Positions 34,783-46,082 of a stretch of DNA of 64,000 nucleotides are shown in pieces. Position numbers and translations under genes: made by a program. The stretch comes from Amphimedon queenslandica. Lineage: Eukaryota > Porifera > Demospongiae > Haplosclerida > Niphatidae. The notes below the pieces were generated by a model that was not told the origin of the DNA, did no database searches, and saw nothing but the letters and a program-made list of their open reading frames with translations. The stretch is from the NCBI RefSeq assembly GCF_000090795.2, contig NW_003546289.1, positions 173,481-237,480 of the forward strand, given 5' to 3'. Position 1 is the stretch's first letter. Each line of letters starts with the position of its first letter.

Positions 34783-37700
34783 TTCTGTGATTACATGTAT
34801 TTTTGTTTTTTTATTATGGGGTGATTTTAGTAAGAATAATGCTACTGCAATTGGCTTAGCAAAAGTGTTGCAGAACCTTGCTTATAACGCTTGCATTGAA
34901 GATGTCAATTTGTCTGACTGTGGACGAATGAAAGGAAGGCACGAAGAATTTGTTGCTGCTTTAGCCAAATTATTTCATTTAACTATATCCCTCCGAAAGG
35001 TGAATTACTGTTATGATAATTTGACATAGTATTTTTTGTAGTTAAACTTTTGGAAAACTGATGTATCGCAATGCATTACTGAAGAGAATATGAAGATGTT
35101 GTCAAAGAATTCCACTTTGCAGTTTTGGGACCTTGTAATTACATGTAGAGCATATATTTTATTTGTATTTTTTTAGGGGTTTGTTGCTGGTGGTGCACAA
35201 GAAGCTCTTGGAATTGTTTTTTCTTCTAATGTAAGTTTTTGGTTACTTGCATGCATGTGTATGTTAAAGAATGTTTTTTTCTGAGTCTTATTTAGTAATG
35301 CAGCAGCATTACTTAGTAGGATTCACCCCCAAACAAAATGGCTGCCACTACTTTTGTAGCCTTGCTATATACATGTATGTAAATGTATTATCTATATTTC
35401 TGCATTTTTGTCATAATTGCTATTTTTTACTTTTTACCTACATGTAAATTTAATTTATGTAGTTTAATACATATTAAATTATAAATTAGAGATGCAAGTA
35501 TGTTTACTTGAAAAATTTTTGTATGTTACTGAAAAAAATATTAAGATGAAATTACATGTAAGTAATATTCACTGATATGTGTATATTATTACTACAGGTG
35601 TCAAACTTAGAAGAGCTAGACCTTAGCAAGAATGGACTTGATTATAATAAGTGTAGAAAAATATATGAAAAGTAATTTCATATTATATTGGCTGAGTTTA
35701 ATGTAAAATAAATGCACTTGTATGAATCTCCTATAAAGGGCCAAAAATAATGCATCGAGAATCCAAAGACTTAACCTTCTGGGTAATGAAAATTTCTTGA
35801 ATGTGGTATGTATTCCACTTATTAATATAATTTGTAATCTATTTTGAATAGACTGTGCATAAACAATGTCAGCTGATGGTGGAGTTATTTACTGTTACCT
35901 TTGCTAATGTTACATTCCTCAATATATCTAATTGTAATTTGGTTTCTGATGCTGCTAAGGTTCATTATATAATTCTTATTTTAATGAAATTATTCTTTAT
36001 TTTTTGTAGATTATTAGTGACGTGTTGGCTTGTAACACTTCCTTATATCATTTAGATATGAGTATGAATCAAATTGGAAAGCATGGAGCTCGCTTTTTAG
36101 CTGCAGGGCTTTTAAAAAATACCAAATTAAGAGTAATTCGTAATGAAAATTTATTTTTAATTATGTACATTAATTTAGATATTGAATTTAGATAGCAATA
36201 ACATAAGATCTGCTGGAGCTCACTACTTGGCTTCTGTTCTTAATCAGCCGTCATGTTTCCTGCAGGAACTTTATTTGTTTTGTAATGTGAATAAAAATTT
36301 AATATCCTTATATTGTGTTTTAAGTTTTGGAATGTCTTATACTATAGTTTATTGATGTTCCTGGTTCAGTTGCCATTTGCAAAGCCTTGAAGACGAATAG
36401 TCATTTAACTTTAATTGATCTTGGCTTAAACAAATTGCGAAAGGTTTGTATTGTAAATTTTGCATATTTTATTATGTTTCTTACAGAAAGGTGCTGCTGC
36501 AGTTATTGATATGTTATCTGTGAACAAAGTTTTAAGATGTCTCTGTCTTAAATTCAATTATATTCCTGATATTTGGGCTATTCAGTAAGTTCACTAGAAC
36601 TTCATTGTCTATTATAGTACTGCAGGCTATTGAAACAATTAGTTTTACAGAAGAATTGTGTAGTGGATCAGATAAAACTAGCAGGAAATTCATTAAAAGT
36701 ACTGTATTCAGTGAATTGACATTTGGATTGTCATACTTCCATCTTCCTATAGTATGAAACTTTGGTTACTATATCCAACTTGTTAAAAGAAGCTCATAGA
36801 ACAATTCAATTTGATTTAGAGTTACGAGCTCAATATTTGCATCCTGATCGGATGGAGCGAACTGTTTATGTATCTCCTATCTCTGGATTTGTTACTCCTG
36901 ACATTATAAAGGTCAGTTGGTTATTTTAACATACCGTAGATCTGGAAATTAGTGTGGTAGAAAATTTTTGTGTTTTAAAATGGTGCTGTGATTTAATTTT
37001 ACTAAATAAGACTGTCTTGTATTATTGAATGTGGCATATAATTATATGGGTGATCTAATTTTTGCAAAATTCTAATACAGTAAAATATAAATCACAGTAA
37101 AAATTTCCAGATGGACAGTATATTGTGTGTACAAATTTTATGTGTGGTGTCAAAATATTAATAGACTGTGCAGCATGTGTACTTATGAAGTGTGCAAGTA
37201 TTTTTGTTGTCCTATAAGCCAATTGCTGACACACAGGCACTAAAACATAAGTTTATGCTGTAAAATATAATAAAAGAATGTCATTGATGGTGCCCAATAT
37301 TAACCACACCTTGAGTATAGGCATATTTGTAGAAAACAATGTTTAACCACCTCAAAGTTAAAGCTTAGTACGGAACATAGGCTCTCAAAAATTATTTGTA
37401 CCTGTGCTGTGGTATGAATTCCCTAATTATAATATTGGCAAACTCTTAATTTGGTGAGTTGCTATCTTGCCTTTTATTCTTGAAGTACACTGTATATCCT
37501 CATGACCTCATCTTTTCTTGAATCTTGCTGTCTTTTTATGCTGGAGTGTTGCCCTCAATCCTGACTTAATCACTGAAATACTTTAAAAGTGCTGTTTTCT
37601 TTCAGTTATCTGTATAAGTATTGCTTACAACTCATGATGCATTAGAATTGAAATTATATTTTCTTGATTTGTAGTAATTATTGGCTGTTTATTTTGAACT

Positions 37701-38477
37701 AAAAATCCACCAAATTTAATCTCTGCCAAGTTTTCCGACTATGTGGTATCTGCATTTATTGGGCGAAGCCCTTACTTACAAGAACTTGAACGTACGTCTG
37801 GGCATGACTGGGAGGTGCAATCTGGAGGCAGAGCCATTTAACACCCCCGCAATTAATCTTAAAATACGGAACTGCCATTGGAAATTATTGGGCGAAGCCC
37901 TTACTTACAAGAACTTAAACGTACGTCTGGGCGTGACTGGGATGTGCGGTCTGGAGGCAGAGCCATTTAATACCCCCACAATTAATCTTAAAAATACAGA
38001 ACTGCCATTGGAAATTATTGGGCTTGAACGTACGTCTGGGTGTGACTGGGAGGTGCAGTCTGGAGGCGGAGCCCCTCAATGTTTTACATTCTTTCTAGTT
38101 AATTACTAACGTCACTTTTGACTCGTGTTTTGACTTGTATTGTTTTAACTATTCACCTTGTGAATAGCTTTTATCTCAATTTATTGTTGTCAAGCATTTT
38201 TCTTTCCACAGAAACTTTTTTATACTAAAAAGTGTGGTGCAATTGTTAATGTGACGATTGGAAAACACAAGAAAAGAAAGGCCAGCTTTGCAAAGGCAAA
38301 TTATGCCTTTATTGAATTTGCTCATAAAGATAGTGTGGAGGTTGTCGTATACTTGTGAAAACTTTTATAATAATATTATATTTTTAGTTAGCTGTAGATC
38401 TCATGAGACAGCGTGATGCTGATCTTGGTGCGGGAGCTCAGCCAAGAATAACTAAAGCAGGACTAGATTCTAAGTAA
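25591..38477 (+). CDS. E2-like (catalytic Cys absent) - LRR - RRM protein
   Basis: A large gene of about 30 or more exons, estimated at 1,100-1,250 residues. Exons 25591-25806, 25853-25887, 28916-29053 and 29203-29390 join in phase and give an Arg/Gly-rich start, then a ubiquitin-conjugating fold: RLYREYIQVRKYKLHNVSVE, EWHGNIIGPKDTLYSGGIFH, YPPTIKM, HPCIINGIIELDML. Where active E2s have NGVICLDIL, this has Glu152, so it is probably not a conjugating enzyme. Next come a Cys pair (SCNSCKHRP near 29640) and a helical region with WRETFMHWMPIYLDKYSPER (31080/31600) and YCYMHRLFLQFL, which resembles C-terminal parts of other uncharacterised E2-domain proteins. Ribonuclease-inhibitor-type LRRs run from about 33950 to 36720 (LAELNLRCCQITDDGMKALA, LEELDLSKNGLDYN). 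The end is an RRM: RNP2 VYVSPI near 36868 and RNP1 KANYAFIEF near 38300, split by a 1.3-kb intron. In-phase splicing throughout argues for one gene, but transcript support is lacking. Confidence 0.8.
26908..27079. mobile_element. MITE with about 30-bp inverted ends
   Basis: The left end TACTGTATAGCACTTTATTTTGGC pairs with the right end GCCAAATTAAAGCGCTATTTGGTA read on the other strand. Inside, GGCAATTTTGC..TTGGCAGT and CCGCCAATCGCCAAAAA form a second set of complementary arms. It is 172 bp and non-coding. Confidence 0.7.
27579..28539. mobile_element. Pogo-like non-autonomous transposon
   Basis: The left terminus TATGTGGAACCTCTGTATAA and the right terminus (reverse complement TACAGTAGAACCTCGTTTAA) are inverted repeats extending to a shared CGGTCACC/CGACCACC. 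The GAACCTC core resembles pogo/Tigger family ends. The body (TTTGGCTGTTATATAGGGGT and following) is shared with the copy at 50658. No transposase frame remains. The right half is interrupted by another insertion at 27946-28370. Confidence 0.7.
27946..28370. mobile_element. Nested 425-bp palindromic insertion
   Basis: Compared with the related element at 50658, the sequence GCTTTATG/CTGTGTTGGGGAC is continuous there (51063-51080) but split here by 425 bp. The insert is itself palindromic: AAAGCACAGTTCCCC near 27953 is mirrored by GGGGAACTGTGCTTTT near 28093, with TGCTGTATTTCC arms inside, and a second hairpin lies at about 28280-28340. TA sits at both junctions, consistent with a TA target duplication. 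Confidence 0.65.
28540..28749. mobile_element. MITE family A, copy 1
   Basis: The ends TACCGTACAAGATGATTTATT and AATAAATCATCTTGTACGGTA are exact inverted repeats of 21 bp. The interior repeats GCCAATATAAAATCCACCA twice. It directly abuts the right end of the pogo-like element. A related copy is at 62113-62323. Confidence 0.85.
30399..30487 (-). repeat. tRNA-like sequence, probable SINE head
   Basis: On the minus strand, a good B box GGTTCAAATCC (30409-30419) is followed by TGCTCTGGGC. The 5' end GCCCTAA can pair with the 3' GGGC of an acceptor-like stem, and an A-box-like TAACTGAGATG lies about 55 bp upstream of the B box. The T stem pairs only in part and the acceptor stem is imperfect, so a working tRNA is unlikely. 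The 3' flank is A/T-rich homopolymer, as in a tRNA-derived SINE. It lies in a long intron of the E2-like gene. Confidence 0.45.
30600..30782. repeat. Degenerate dispersed repeat
   Basis: Shares ordered blocks with 26025-26400: ACTATGGCCAGAACACGAAA versus ACTATGACCAGAACATGAAA, then CACACGAATATTAAC versus CACAAGTGTTAAT, then GAGCACATTTCATTGAA in both, then AATTTTAAACACTTG versus AATTTTAAACGCTTG. It ends near GTATACGGTA. It is probably the same family of worn MITEs. Confidence 0.6.
34744..34785 (+). repeat. (ATT)n microsatellite
   Basis: About 14 uninterrupted ATT/TTA units inside an intron of the LRR region of the E2-like gene. Confidence 0.95.
35294..35360. repeat. Dispersed hairpin repeat, copy 1
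   Basis: AGTAATGC-AGCA-GCATTACT forms an 8-bp perfect stem with a 4-base loop. It is followed by AGTAGGATTCACC and CAAACAAAATGGCTGCCAC. It matches 57059-57125 over about 65 bp. Located in an intron of the E2-like gene. Confidence 0.8.
37756..38080 (+). repeat. Tandem triplication, unit about 129 bp
   Basis: Three head-to-tail copies start at 37756, 37885 and 38015 with TTATTGGGCGAAGCCC or TTATTGGGCTTGAACG. Copies 1 and 2 are nearly identical (ACGTACGTCTGGGC, CTGGAGGCAGAGCC, ACTGCCATTGGAAA blocks). Copy 3 has lost about 21 bp near its start. An open frame runs across all copies from 37741 to 38109, but it lies within the intron that splits the RRM and has no splice support. Confidence 0.9.
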
Positions 38478-39062
38478 TTTGTGAGACTAAAATCAATTAT
38501 TATTAAATTTTGTAAATTATTATTAATTCCAGTGTGTTATTTTTGATATGAGAAAAATAAAAAGTTTCATGCGGTAATATTAATAGTCTATGATGATTGA
38601 AGAATAATGATGTTATTATTGTTATTATTTTGTGTTTGAGTGTTTCAAAATTGTGACACCACATCTAAATATACCACATCAGTCCGGCATCAACTTTGAG
38701 ATCAGTGCACGTTGCACACTATAGATCAGGTTCTCTCAGCCTGGTTCCATGCAGTGTCACCTCGAGTGCAACTCGACTCAAACAGATCTTTATAAGTTTC
38801 CTTGAGTAGATCTAATTACCACAAACAAGTTGCAGATGTGTGTATACCTTAGTATCATAGCTAAAATTTTGTCCCATCAGATAAAAATTTAATTATTGGC
38901 TGCAATAAATCTAAAGAATCTAGACTATCACAATTTATGGAGGGGTGATCTGGAATCACCCCTTGGTCTCATTCCAGGCCTTCGTCAGTCTGGTCTAACT
39001 CGATGGGCCTGAAATTACTGAGTAATCTTTGACGAGCCTTTGAGAAGAAATAAATTTAACGA
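38478..39062. other. Intergenic, E2-like gene to ANK-ROC gene
   Basis: About 585 bp between two plus-strand genes. A poly(A) signal AATAAA at about 38556 fits the upstream gene. The rest should hold the promoter of the ROC gene. It includes GGAGGGGTGATCTGGAATCACCCC (38939-38962), a strong inverted repeat GGGGTGAT/ATCACCCC. No other gene is seen. Confidence 0.6.
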
Positions 39063-42000
39063 ATGGAAGGATATGAACTAGCTCAAAAACAATGTAAGCT
39101 TGCATTTGAAAGAAGAGATCACGAAGAGGCTGTTCGGCTTCTACATTTACAGGATCCTAGTAGCCTACTTTATCAGTGGGAGCCTGGCCTGCTTCATCAT
39201 TCCATGAGTAATGGTTGGTTAGATGTTACAAGAGACCTAGTAAATATTTATCACTTTAGTCCTGCTAATTACTACTATAATGATGAGTGCTGTCTTTATA
39301 CAGCTGTGAAGGGTAATCATGTCGTTATAGTTCAGTATCTTCTTAAAGAGTGTCATTGTGATCCAATGAACATGGTTTTGACTGAGTATGGTAAAGCAGT
39401 ACCGTTACTGCATTATGTAGCTAAAAAAGGATTACTTGATGTTTTGAAATGTATGGTCATGAACATCAATGGTCATGTAATGGATAAACAATATCGTAAT
39501 AGTTATGGACAGACTGTTCTTCACTGTGCCGTTCAACATCTAAATGTAATAAATTACCTCATAAATGACTGTACCTGTGATGTGACGGTCATTGATAAGC
39601 ATGGACGAACACCTCTTCATTATGCTGCCGATTGGGGCATTGCTGAAGTTATTGAATTCTTCTTGTCAACTGGAAAATGTGATCCTTTGGTGAAAGACAA
39701 TGAGGGAAAGACACCATTACAGCTAGCTAAAGAACATTATTTGAATAATAATAGATCAGCTATGATTGCTATCTTCAAGAAGTTTGGTGACATTAAGATA
39801 TCTCATCCTATTGATTCTTATGTTAATGTTCTTCTTTTGGGTAATCCAGGAGCTGGTAAAAGCACTCTTAGTCATGTTGTCAATGACACAGCTACTGGTT
39901 CTATTGTTCTTGGTTCCTTTAGAAATGTTAAAGGAGTAGTGCCCTGTACTGCTGGTATTATTCCTTATAAACTACAACACAGAGCACTGGGTAACATCAT
40001 TCTTCATGATTTTGCTGGTCATTCAGAATACTACTCAAGTCACAGTGCTGTTATTGAGAATCTGTTACGAGGTTCTGGAGGTGTGTTCCTGATAGTAGTC
40101 AATATATTGGAGAAGGAAGCAGTCAAACAGCTTCATCAGTGGCTGGCAGTTGTGAGAAATGAAACACAAAAAGCTCTTAATCAATGCCATGTCATTGTAA
40201 TAGTCAGTCATGTGGATGCTGTAAGCAACCCTGAGGAACGGAGAAAAAGACTTGAAAAATTACAAGAGATTATTGTAAGGGAAAGGTTTAAGAGTGTCTC
40301 TTTAGATTGTCGTAAGCTTGGTGGGAATGATCTAAATTCTTTCTTTATTATTCTGTCTATTGCATGTAATTCTGTTCGTAGTACATTAAGTGGAAAGAAT
40401 TTGAGTCTATATTGTCACATGATGTATGGCCTACTAGAGGAAAGGAAAGAAAATGTACTGACCCTCTCTGATATAATGTCTGCTACTAAGGAGAACAACA
40501 AATACAATTTATCAGATAAGAAAGAAGACATCTTGGATGCTCTTTATTTATTAGATTCAACTTGCTTGGCCCAAGTTTTTGAAAGTGAAGAGAAGGTATG
40601 GGTTGTTGTGAATAAGGGTATACTACTAACTGAGGTGAATGGGATTCTTTTTGCTCCAGAGACATTCAAAGAGCATGTTGACATTGCTAGCAATACTAGT
40701 ATTATGAGTATGTCTGGTCTGACTAGACTTTTCCCTAAATATGATCCTGACATGTTGGTTTGTTTCCTGAAGAACATGGAACTTTGTCAAGAATTGGACC
40801 CATCTTTTCTAAGAACGACAAACTTAGTAGCTGAAGATAGAGAGGAGACAGGAGATAGTCCCTCAGAGGGACAAAGAAGAGGAGAAAGGTTGCTGTTTTT
40901 CCCATGTCTTTTGTCTAGTGATAAACCTAAGGAGATGACTAGCCAAGCGTACCGATTTGGTTGGTTTTTACAGTGTACTAGAAAACATGATTTTTTCCCT
41001 CCTCGATACTTTCACATCCTCTCGTTACATCTTGTGTTTAAAATGGCTCAACCTCAAGAAGATGACAAGTTAAAGCGACGTTGTACATTTTGGAAGAATG
41101 GACTTTATTGGTTTAATGGTCATGGTGTAGGATCACTGGTAGAGGTTGTGGATGAGAGCCAGTGTGTACTAGTATTGATGTCCTGTGAAAAAGGATACAG
41201 TGACAATATGGTATCTTTAAGAAGAGATGTGATAGGAGAGGTAATGAATGTTTATAAAGAATCCTGTCCCAGTCTGAATGTAAAAGAATTAGTTATTGAT
41301 CCTAAGGAACTAGCCTATCCTGTGAATATACCAAGAGAAAGGACAATGTATAGTGTAAAAGACATACTTTCTGCTTTGTACAAGAGAGAAGACTTTTTAG
41401 TTAATGCTACTGGTATTAGGCATACAAAATTGAAGAGGATTCTACCCTGTGAATCATTGTCATCTAGTCACCTGTCACTGTTAGGAGGACGCGATATTAA
41501 GGTATATGCATGTAACACTCACTGTTTACTTTTATACAAGTGATAAGTCAAAAACTAATTATCATAAAAATTTCAAATTTTAAATCCCATTTCAGTATGT
41601 ACATGTGTACATCACATTAAATATTTAGAATATCACTGTGCTGACTACTAGATTTATTTTTACGCATAGGAAGCAGGGTTGGGGTCAATACATTGCCATT
41701 TTAATGAATTGAATTATTTTTGAGTAATTGCAATCACAATGGTACTTATAATCTAAAAGGAGATGTAATGGCTTATAATTACCCTAAAAGTCATCACGGT
41801 AATTGTCAAATTACTACCATATGTACATGTAGGTTTAATAATTATGTACATGTACATAATGTACCTTTATGTGTATAGTCAAGAGTAGATAATGTACAGG
41901 CAGCCTGTTTGATAAATGCTTTGAAGAACTAATGCTCTTTAGTAACGTTGTGCTATAATGTAATAAGCATGAAGTATTTAAATTACAACTCTCGACTGTA

Positions 42001-42576
42001 ATTGCAATGTAATTAAAATACATTACTTAGCAATTGTATTTGCATTCGTTATTATTACTAATAATTGCACTCGTAATGAAATACAAAATGTATTTGACCC
42101 CATGTCTCATAGGAAGTGATTGAAATAGCTGAAGAATCTAATACCATCATAACCAGGATAAAGCTAGGTATGTTTCTTCTCACAACTGCTAAGTAGTGGG
42201 AGTGTTACATGTACATGTTTTTATGTATTGATATGCTTACTCAAGAGAATTTATGTGTATAATAATTATTTTTATAGATATAAAAGATCTTGATATTGTC
42301 ATTGAAGAGCTATTACTCAATCATTTAGAATATTCAAACTGGCATCAGTTTGGGCTTCATTTAGGATTATATGATCAAACGCTAAATTCTATTAAGAAGG
42401 ATCATGGAGAGTGCAAGCAATGTCTGATACAATGTATGTCTGCCTGGTTAAGAGAAAAAGATAAAGTGAGAGAGAAAGGAGGTCCTAGTTGGTCATCATT
42501 AGCTAGAGCACTGGATACAGTAGGAGAAAAATCTATTGCTAGTTACATTAAAACAAAATATTGTACTAAAATATAA
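39063..42576 (+). CDS. Ankyrin-ROC-COR-Death domain protein (ROCO family)
   Basis: Exons 39063-41501, 42113-42167 and 42278-42576 join in phase and give about 930 residues. The N-terminus has ankyrin repeats (about residues 20-250; GRTPLHYAADWGIAEVIEFF, then EGKTPLQLAKEH). A Ras-of-complex GTPase follows: P-loop GNPGAGKST at 260-268, DFAGH (G3) at 316-320 and SHVD (G4) at 382-385. A COR-like region runs to about residue 780. The last exon encodes a Death domain (LEYSNWHQFGLHLGLYDQTL, then WSSLARALDTVG). The order ankyrin-ROC-COR-Death is that of DAPK1 without its kinase. Such proteins are expanded in sponges and are probable signalling switches linked to cell death or immunity through Death-domain partners; the partner is unknown. 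G4 is SHVD, not NKxD, a variant common in ROC domains. Confidence 0.9.
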
Positions 42577-45500
42577 TCATTCCTCACTGCTAGTGTCATG
42601 TTTATTCATTGTCAGCATTGCTGTTATAATGTAATAATTTTTCTATCTCATTAATAAAATATTACTGACATTGTAATAATTGTATCCTATTATTAATGTT
42701 CGTTTTAAATGAGCAATTGTGATTCATAATGTTGGTCCAGTTTGTGCATGGATGAAACAATTCAGATAACACAGAGTCTCCCTTTAGGCTAAGGGAGATA
42801 GCATGAGACACAGGGAGATAGCAGGAGAAAGGAGTGGGAGAACGGAAAAAGCTAAGGGCAGTCAGGAACGTAGTCTATGAACGTTAATATGTGACTGTTT
42901 TTAGCATTCCATTTTTCTGATGCTCTTAGCTCACTTATTGACACATGTCTATTGTTAATGAGTAAGAGCATACTAAAGATGTACCTGTATAAGGACATTA
43001 AAATTATGCATCATGTATTTACAATATATGCACAATATTATTATTTTATGTTTTATTTGAGGCTTAATACAGAATATAACAAGGATAGATACATACAAAT
43101 ACTTGTAAAATGTTATAATACATTGCATTATGCTTGTTGTGTTATTACTAGAATGTCTTGACTAAGAGAAAAAAAAAGAAAGTAAAAGTACCATAAAGAG
43201 GAAAAAGAAGAAAAATTAATTACATGCATACAATAGTAACTGGATGGATGTTTTGTATTATATGGAGTAAAATTTATTCTGATATACAGTTATTAGTTGT
43301 CCAGCAACCACTGGTATCACATTAACACACTCAAGTGGCTCTGTCGGGCCAAGCCTAAATTACAGCACTGTGAGTTGTTTCAAATTCAAAGCCATTGCTC
43401 TTTCACAATATGTTTTAATGATTTCGAAATACTATTTTAAATTGAATATCAACTGTTATTCCTTTATTGAGTAAAACTACTCTCTATAATGAAGATCTCC
43501 ATGCAATTACAATTACCGTATAGCTAGAAAATTTGGAGTGCTAAAATTTGGCGAATTGACTCTAAAAGAAGTTTGAAGGTTAAAATTTTGGTGAAACTTT
43601 AACTCTGTGTATGCTTCTATGGAGCCTTATCAAAATGGAGACTAAAAATTTGGCGAATGGACCTCAATTCACCAAATTTGCAAAAGTTTTACTCCACTGA
43701 ATTCTCTACCTGTATTAGCCTCATTCTAAAAATTATTGTTACTACAAGTCTACCATAAAATTTGTAATACATTGTAAGTATAAGTTAGCTACTCATAGTT
43801 ATCACAATAACATCCTTGATATGAAGATGTATGGATTCTACCCATAATAGTTAATATGTGAAGTTAAAACTTGTTGATCTGCCTATATACATAAAGTTCA
43901 TATGTTTTTTGAGGACAGAATGCAGTGTTATGCATAAGTTTGAACTACATTCACATGTAATCAGGGTCTCCACTAAGTGAGCTAAATGGCACACTTCATG
44001 AGCTGATAAGCACTGCATTACGGTGCATATACAATGTACCTACAGTAACTTTAATTATTTATAAAAGTTTAATTAATACATATCATTAGAACATGTGTGT
44101 ACCAGGAAAGATTATAATTTTCTCCTGTTAAAAAAATTAGGCTCAAGATCATGTATTTGGCCTTAGGCCAGCTTTCAGTCATAAAATCTGTGTATGAATA
44201 AAAATCTCTGTATACATATGCATGTGCTTACACTTGTACTAGCTGTATGTCACATGCTCATATCTTGACAAATTATGTTTAGGATCAAATCTTAGCATAT
44301 CAATATGAAATCAGAAAGTGTAATTAAAATTGCGGATGATTTTTTAACCATTAAAAATATCACTGGCTTTTTCAGAAATTTGCTACTTTTGAAAAGCACT
44401 AAAAGTCTAAAACTCAAAAAATTCTAGTTAGAATTACATAAAACTTTCTACATAAGTATGCATAAAAATGCAAAAATTGGGGTATATAGGCCTTCCAAAA
44501 TTTGATACTTTTAAATAGTGCGACATAACTTGAAAGTCTTATCAGAATTGGCTCAAACTTTCTAGATAGCACATAAATATCAATATTTGTCATAAAATCA
44601 AAGAGTGTACCTTGCCTGATTATATGTCTTAAAAATAGATACATCAGTGTGCCAATTTATAGCCATACATTCCTTGATTTACAACTATATGTAAGCATGA
44701 TGTGTACATACAACTCTTGGCAGATTTTATCTCATGCAATAAATGTTGCAATTACTGACTTGTTGGGTCATGCCTTTGCATAGATAAGATTGTGAAAAAG
44801 CTCATCGTTCAATAAATTCACAGATTCTGTTCTACTTTGTAATGACTGGTTAGGTGCTAATAAAAAGTTTAATTTAAAGGTAGCATTATGATAATACCTT
44901 GTAGTCTTATTATTGATATTGAGAGTCAGTTACAGTATTTACTACTACTGCAAAAGTTTTCTTGATCAGTCTTCTAATGCCTACACTGGGTGCCATTTTA
45001 AGGGCATGAGTGTCACTGACACAAAGGCCTGGTGCCCAGTGGGCTGTGGTTGGCCTCTGCCTCTCATGATTCAACAGATGCCTTAATTTTTAGAAACAGA
45101 TTTGATCTTGTGTACATTCAAGCAAATATATTACTGCACCACTGTAATGCCTGTATTAATTATTAGAATAAATGACCAAGGTACCTTCCAATGCTATGAA
45201 ATTATACTATCAAGGAGATAAACAGTAGTGCCTATTTTATTGAATGTAAAGTGTGCTATAATTACTGCAAATATTGCAAGACTGCACAATGATGCCATTT
45301 AGTTGTTTACTGCTAGTTTCAGAAAACAAAACCAACCTCAGGCTCAGAAATTACTTTTGTCAAAAATTTCTTTATTGAAGTCAAATAATGTTAAGCCTGT
45401 GTACTGCAACTGTTGCTAATAATTGTGATGTGTTATCTAAATTCATACATTTCTTAACATACATGGCTAAAGAAAAATTACATACATTGAAGAAACAATG

Positions 45501-46082
45501 CCAGTGTACCATCAAATTTAATCAAAAGCGTGGGTGATTTGAGCTTGTGAATCATGCTTAATTATGCTAGAATCGAACCAAATTCAACTCCAGCATCGAA
45601 GTAATGTCAGTACTAGCAATAGTCCAGATATCCTTATATTAATAAATCCGAGCACATAGTACTAAACTGTTGGATGTAGAAATTTGTAGAGATAATGTAA
45701 CGCCATGGAGACAGATTCACAAACTGGATCATTAAAATATCATGCAAGTATTATTTTAATTACTTAATAATCTACTACAATTAGTTTTACATGTATGTAT
45801 GTAGTATATGCATAATTTTTATATGTCCTTAGTTGCATCTTAAGTCACAATAACTGAATCCTCACTTTTACTACTAACTGATACATAAGGATTAGCATCA
45901 CCTTCTATAACAGTTTCAATAAGAACATCAAAATGTGTATAAGACCATGTAAAGATGTTTTAGGAGATATTTTATAAGCTTTACAGTGCATGTATGTTTG
46001 CTAAGTCAAAAGCCTGGGTTCCACTTCACTTAAACTTCAAACCTGTATCTTGAAAACTTTGAAACACAATAAGAATAAACAT
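42577..46082. other. Intergenic, no gene seen
   Basis: About 3.5 kb between the ROC gene and the 3' end of the TRIM-NHL gene. It is AT-rich with short chance frames only. A MITE sits at 43514-43714. The part at 44250-44660 has repeated 'cataaaa', 'aaaagtctaaaac' and 'ttgatactttt' runs but no clear unit. AATAAA signals near 42650 fit the ROC gene's 3' end. Confidence 0.6.
43514..43714. mobile_element. MITE-like element
   Basis: It starts TACCGTATAGCTAGAAAATTT and ends CTACCTGTA. Read inward from each end, AAATTTGG-GTGCTAAAATTT and GGAGTAAAACTTTTGCAAATTT oppose each other. AAATTTGGCGAAT occurs in both halves, in direct orientation. It is 201 bp, the size seen for the other elements of this type. 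Confidence 0.6.

Noticed and set aside
37756-38080. CRISPR-like repeat array
   Set aside because: Only three long direct repeats with no spacers, in a eukaryotic intron.
37741-38109. 122-codon open frame over the tandem repeat as a gene
   Set aside because: The frame is open because the repeat unit is; codon pattern repeats with the unit, copy 3 is truncated, and it lies inside an intron with good flanking splice sites.
44250-44660. Repeated A/T-rich phrases and a 76-codon frame as a gene or satellite
   Set aside because: No constant unit length, low complexity, and no start, splice or codon pattern that supports coding.
44988-45053. Imperfect inverted repeat CACTGGGTGCC / GGTGCCCAGTG as a transposon or RNA hairpin
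   Set aside because: Only 9 of 11 positions pair over a loop of about 45 bases; no second copy was noticed in the window.
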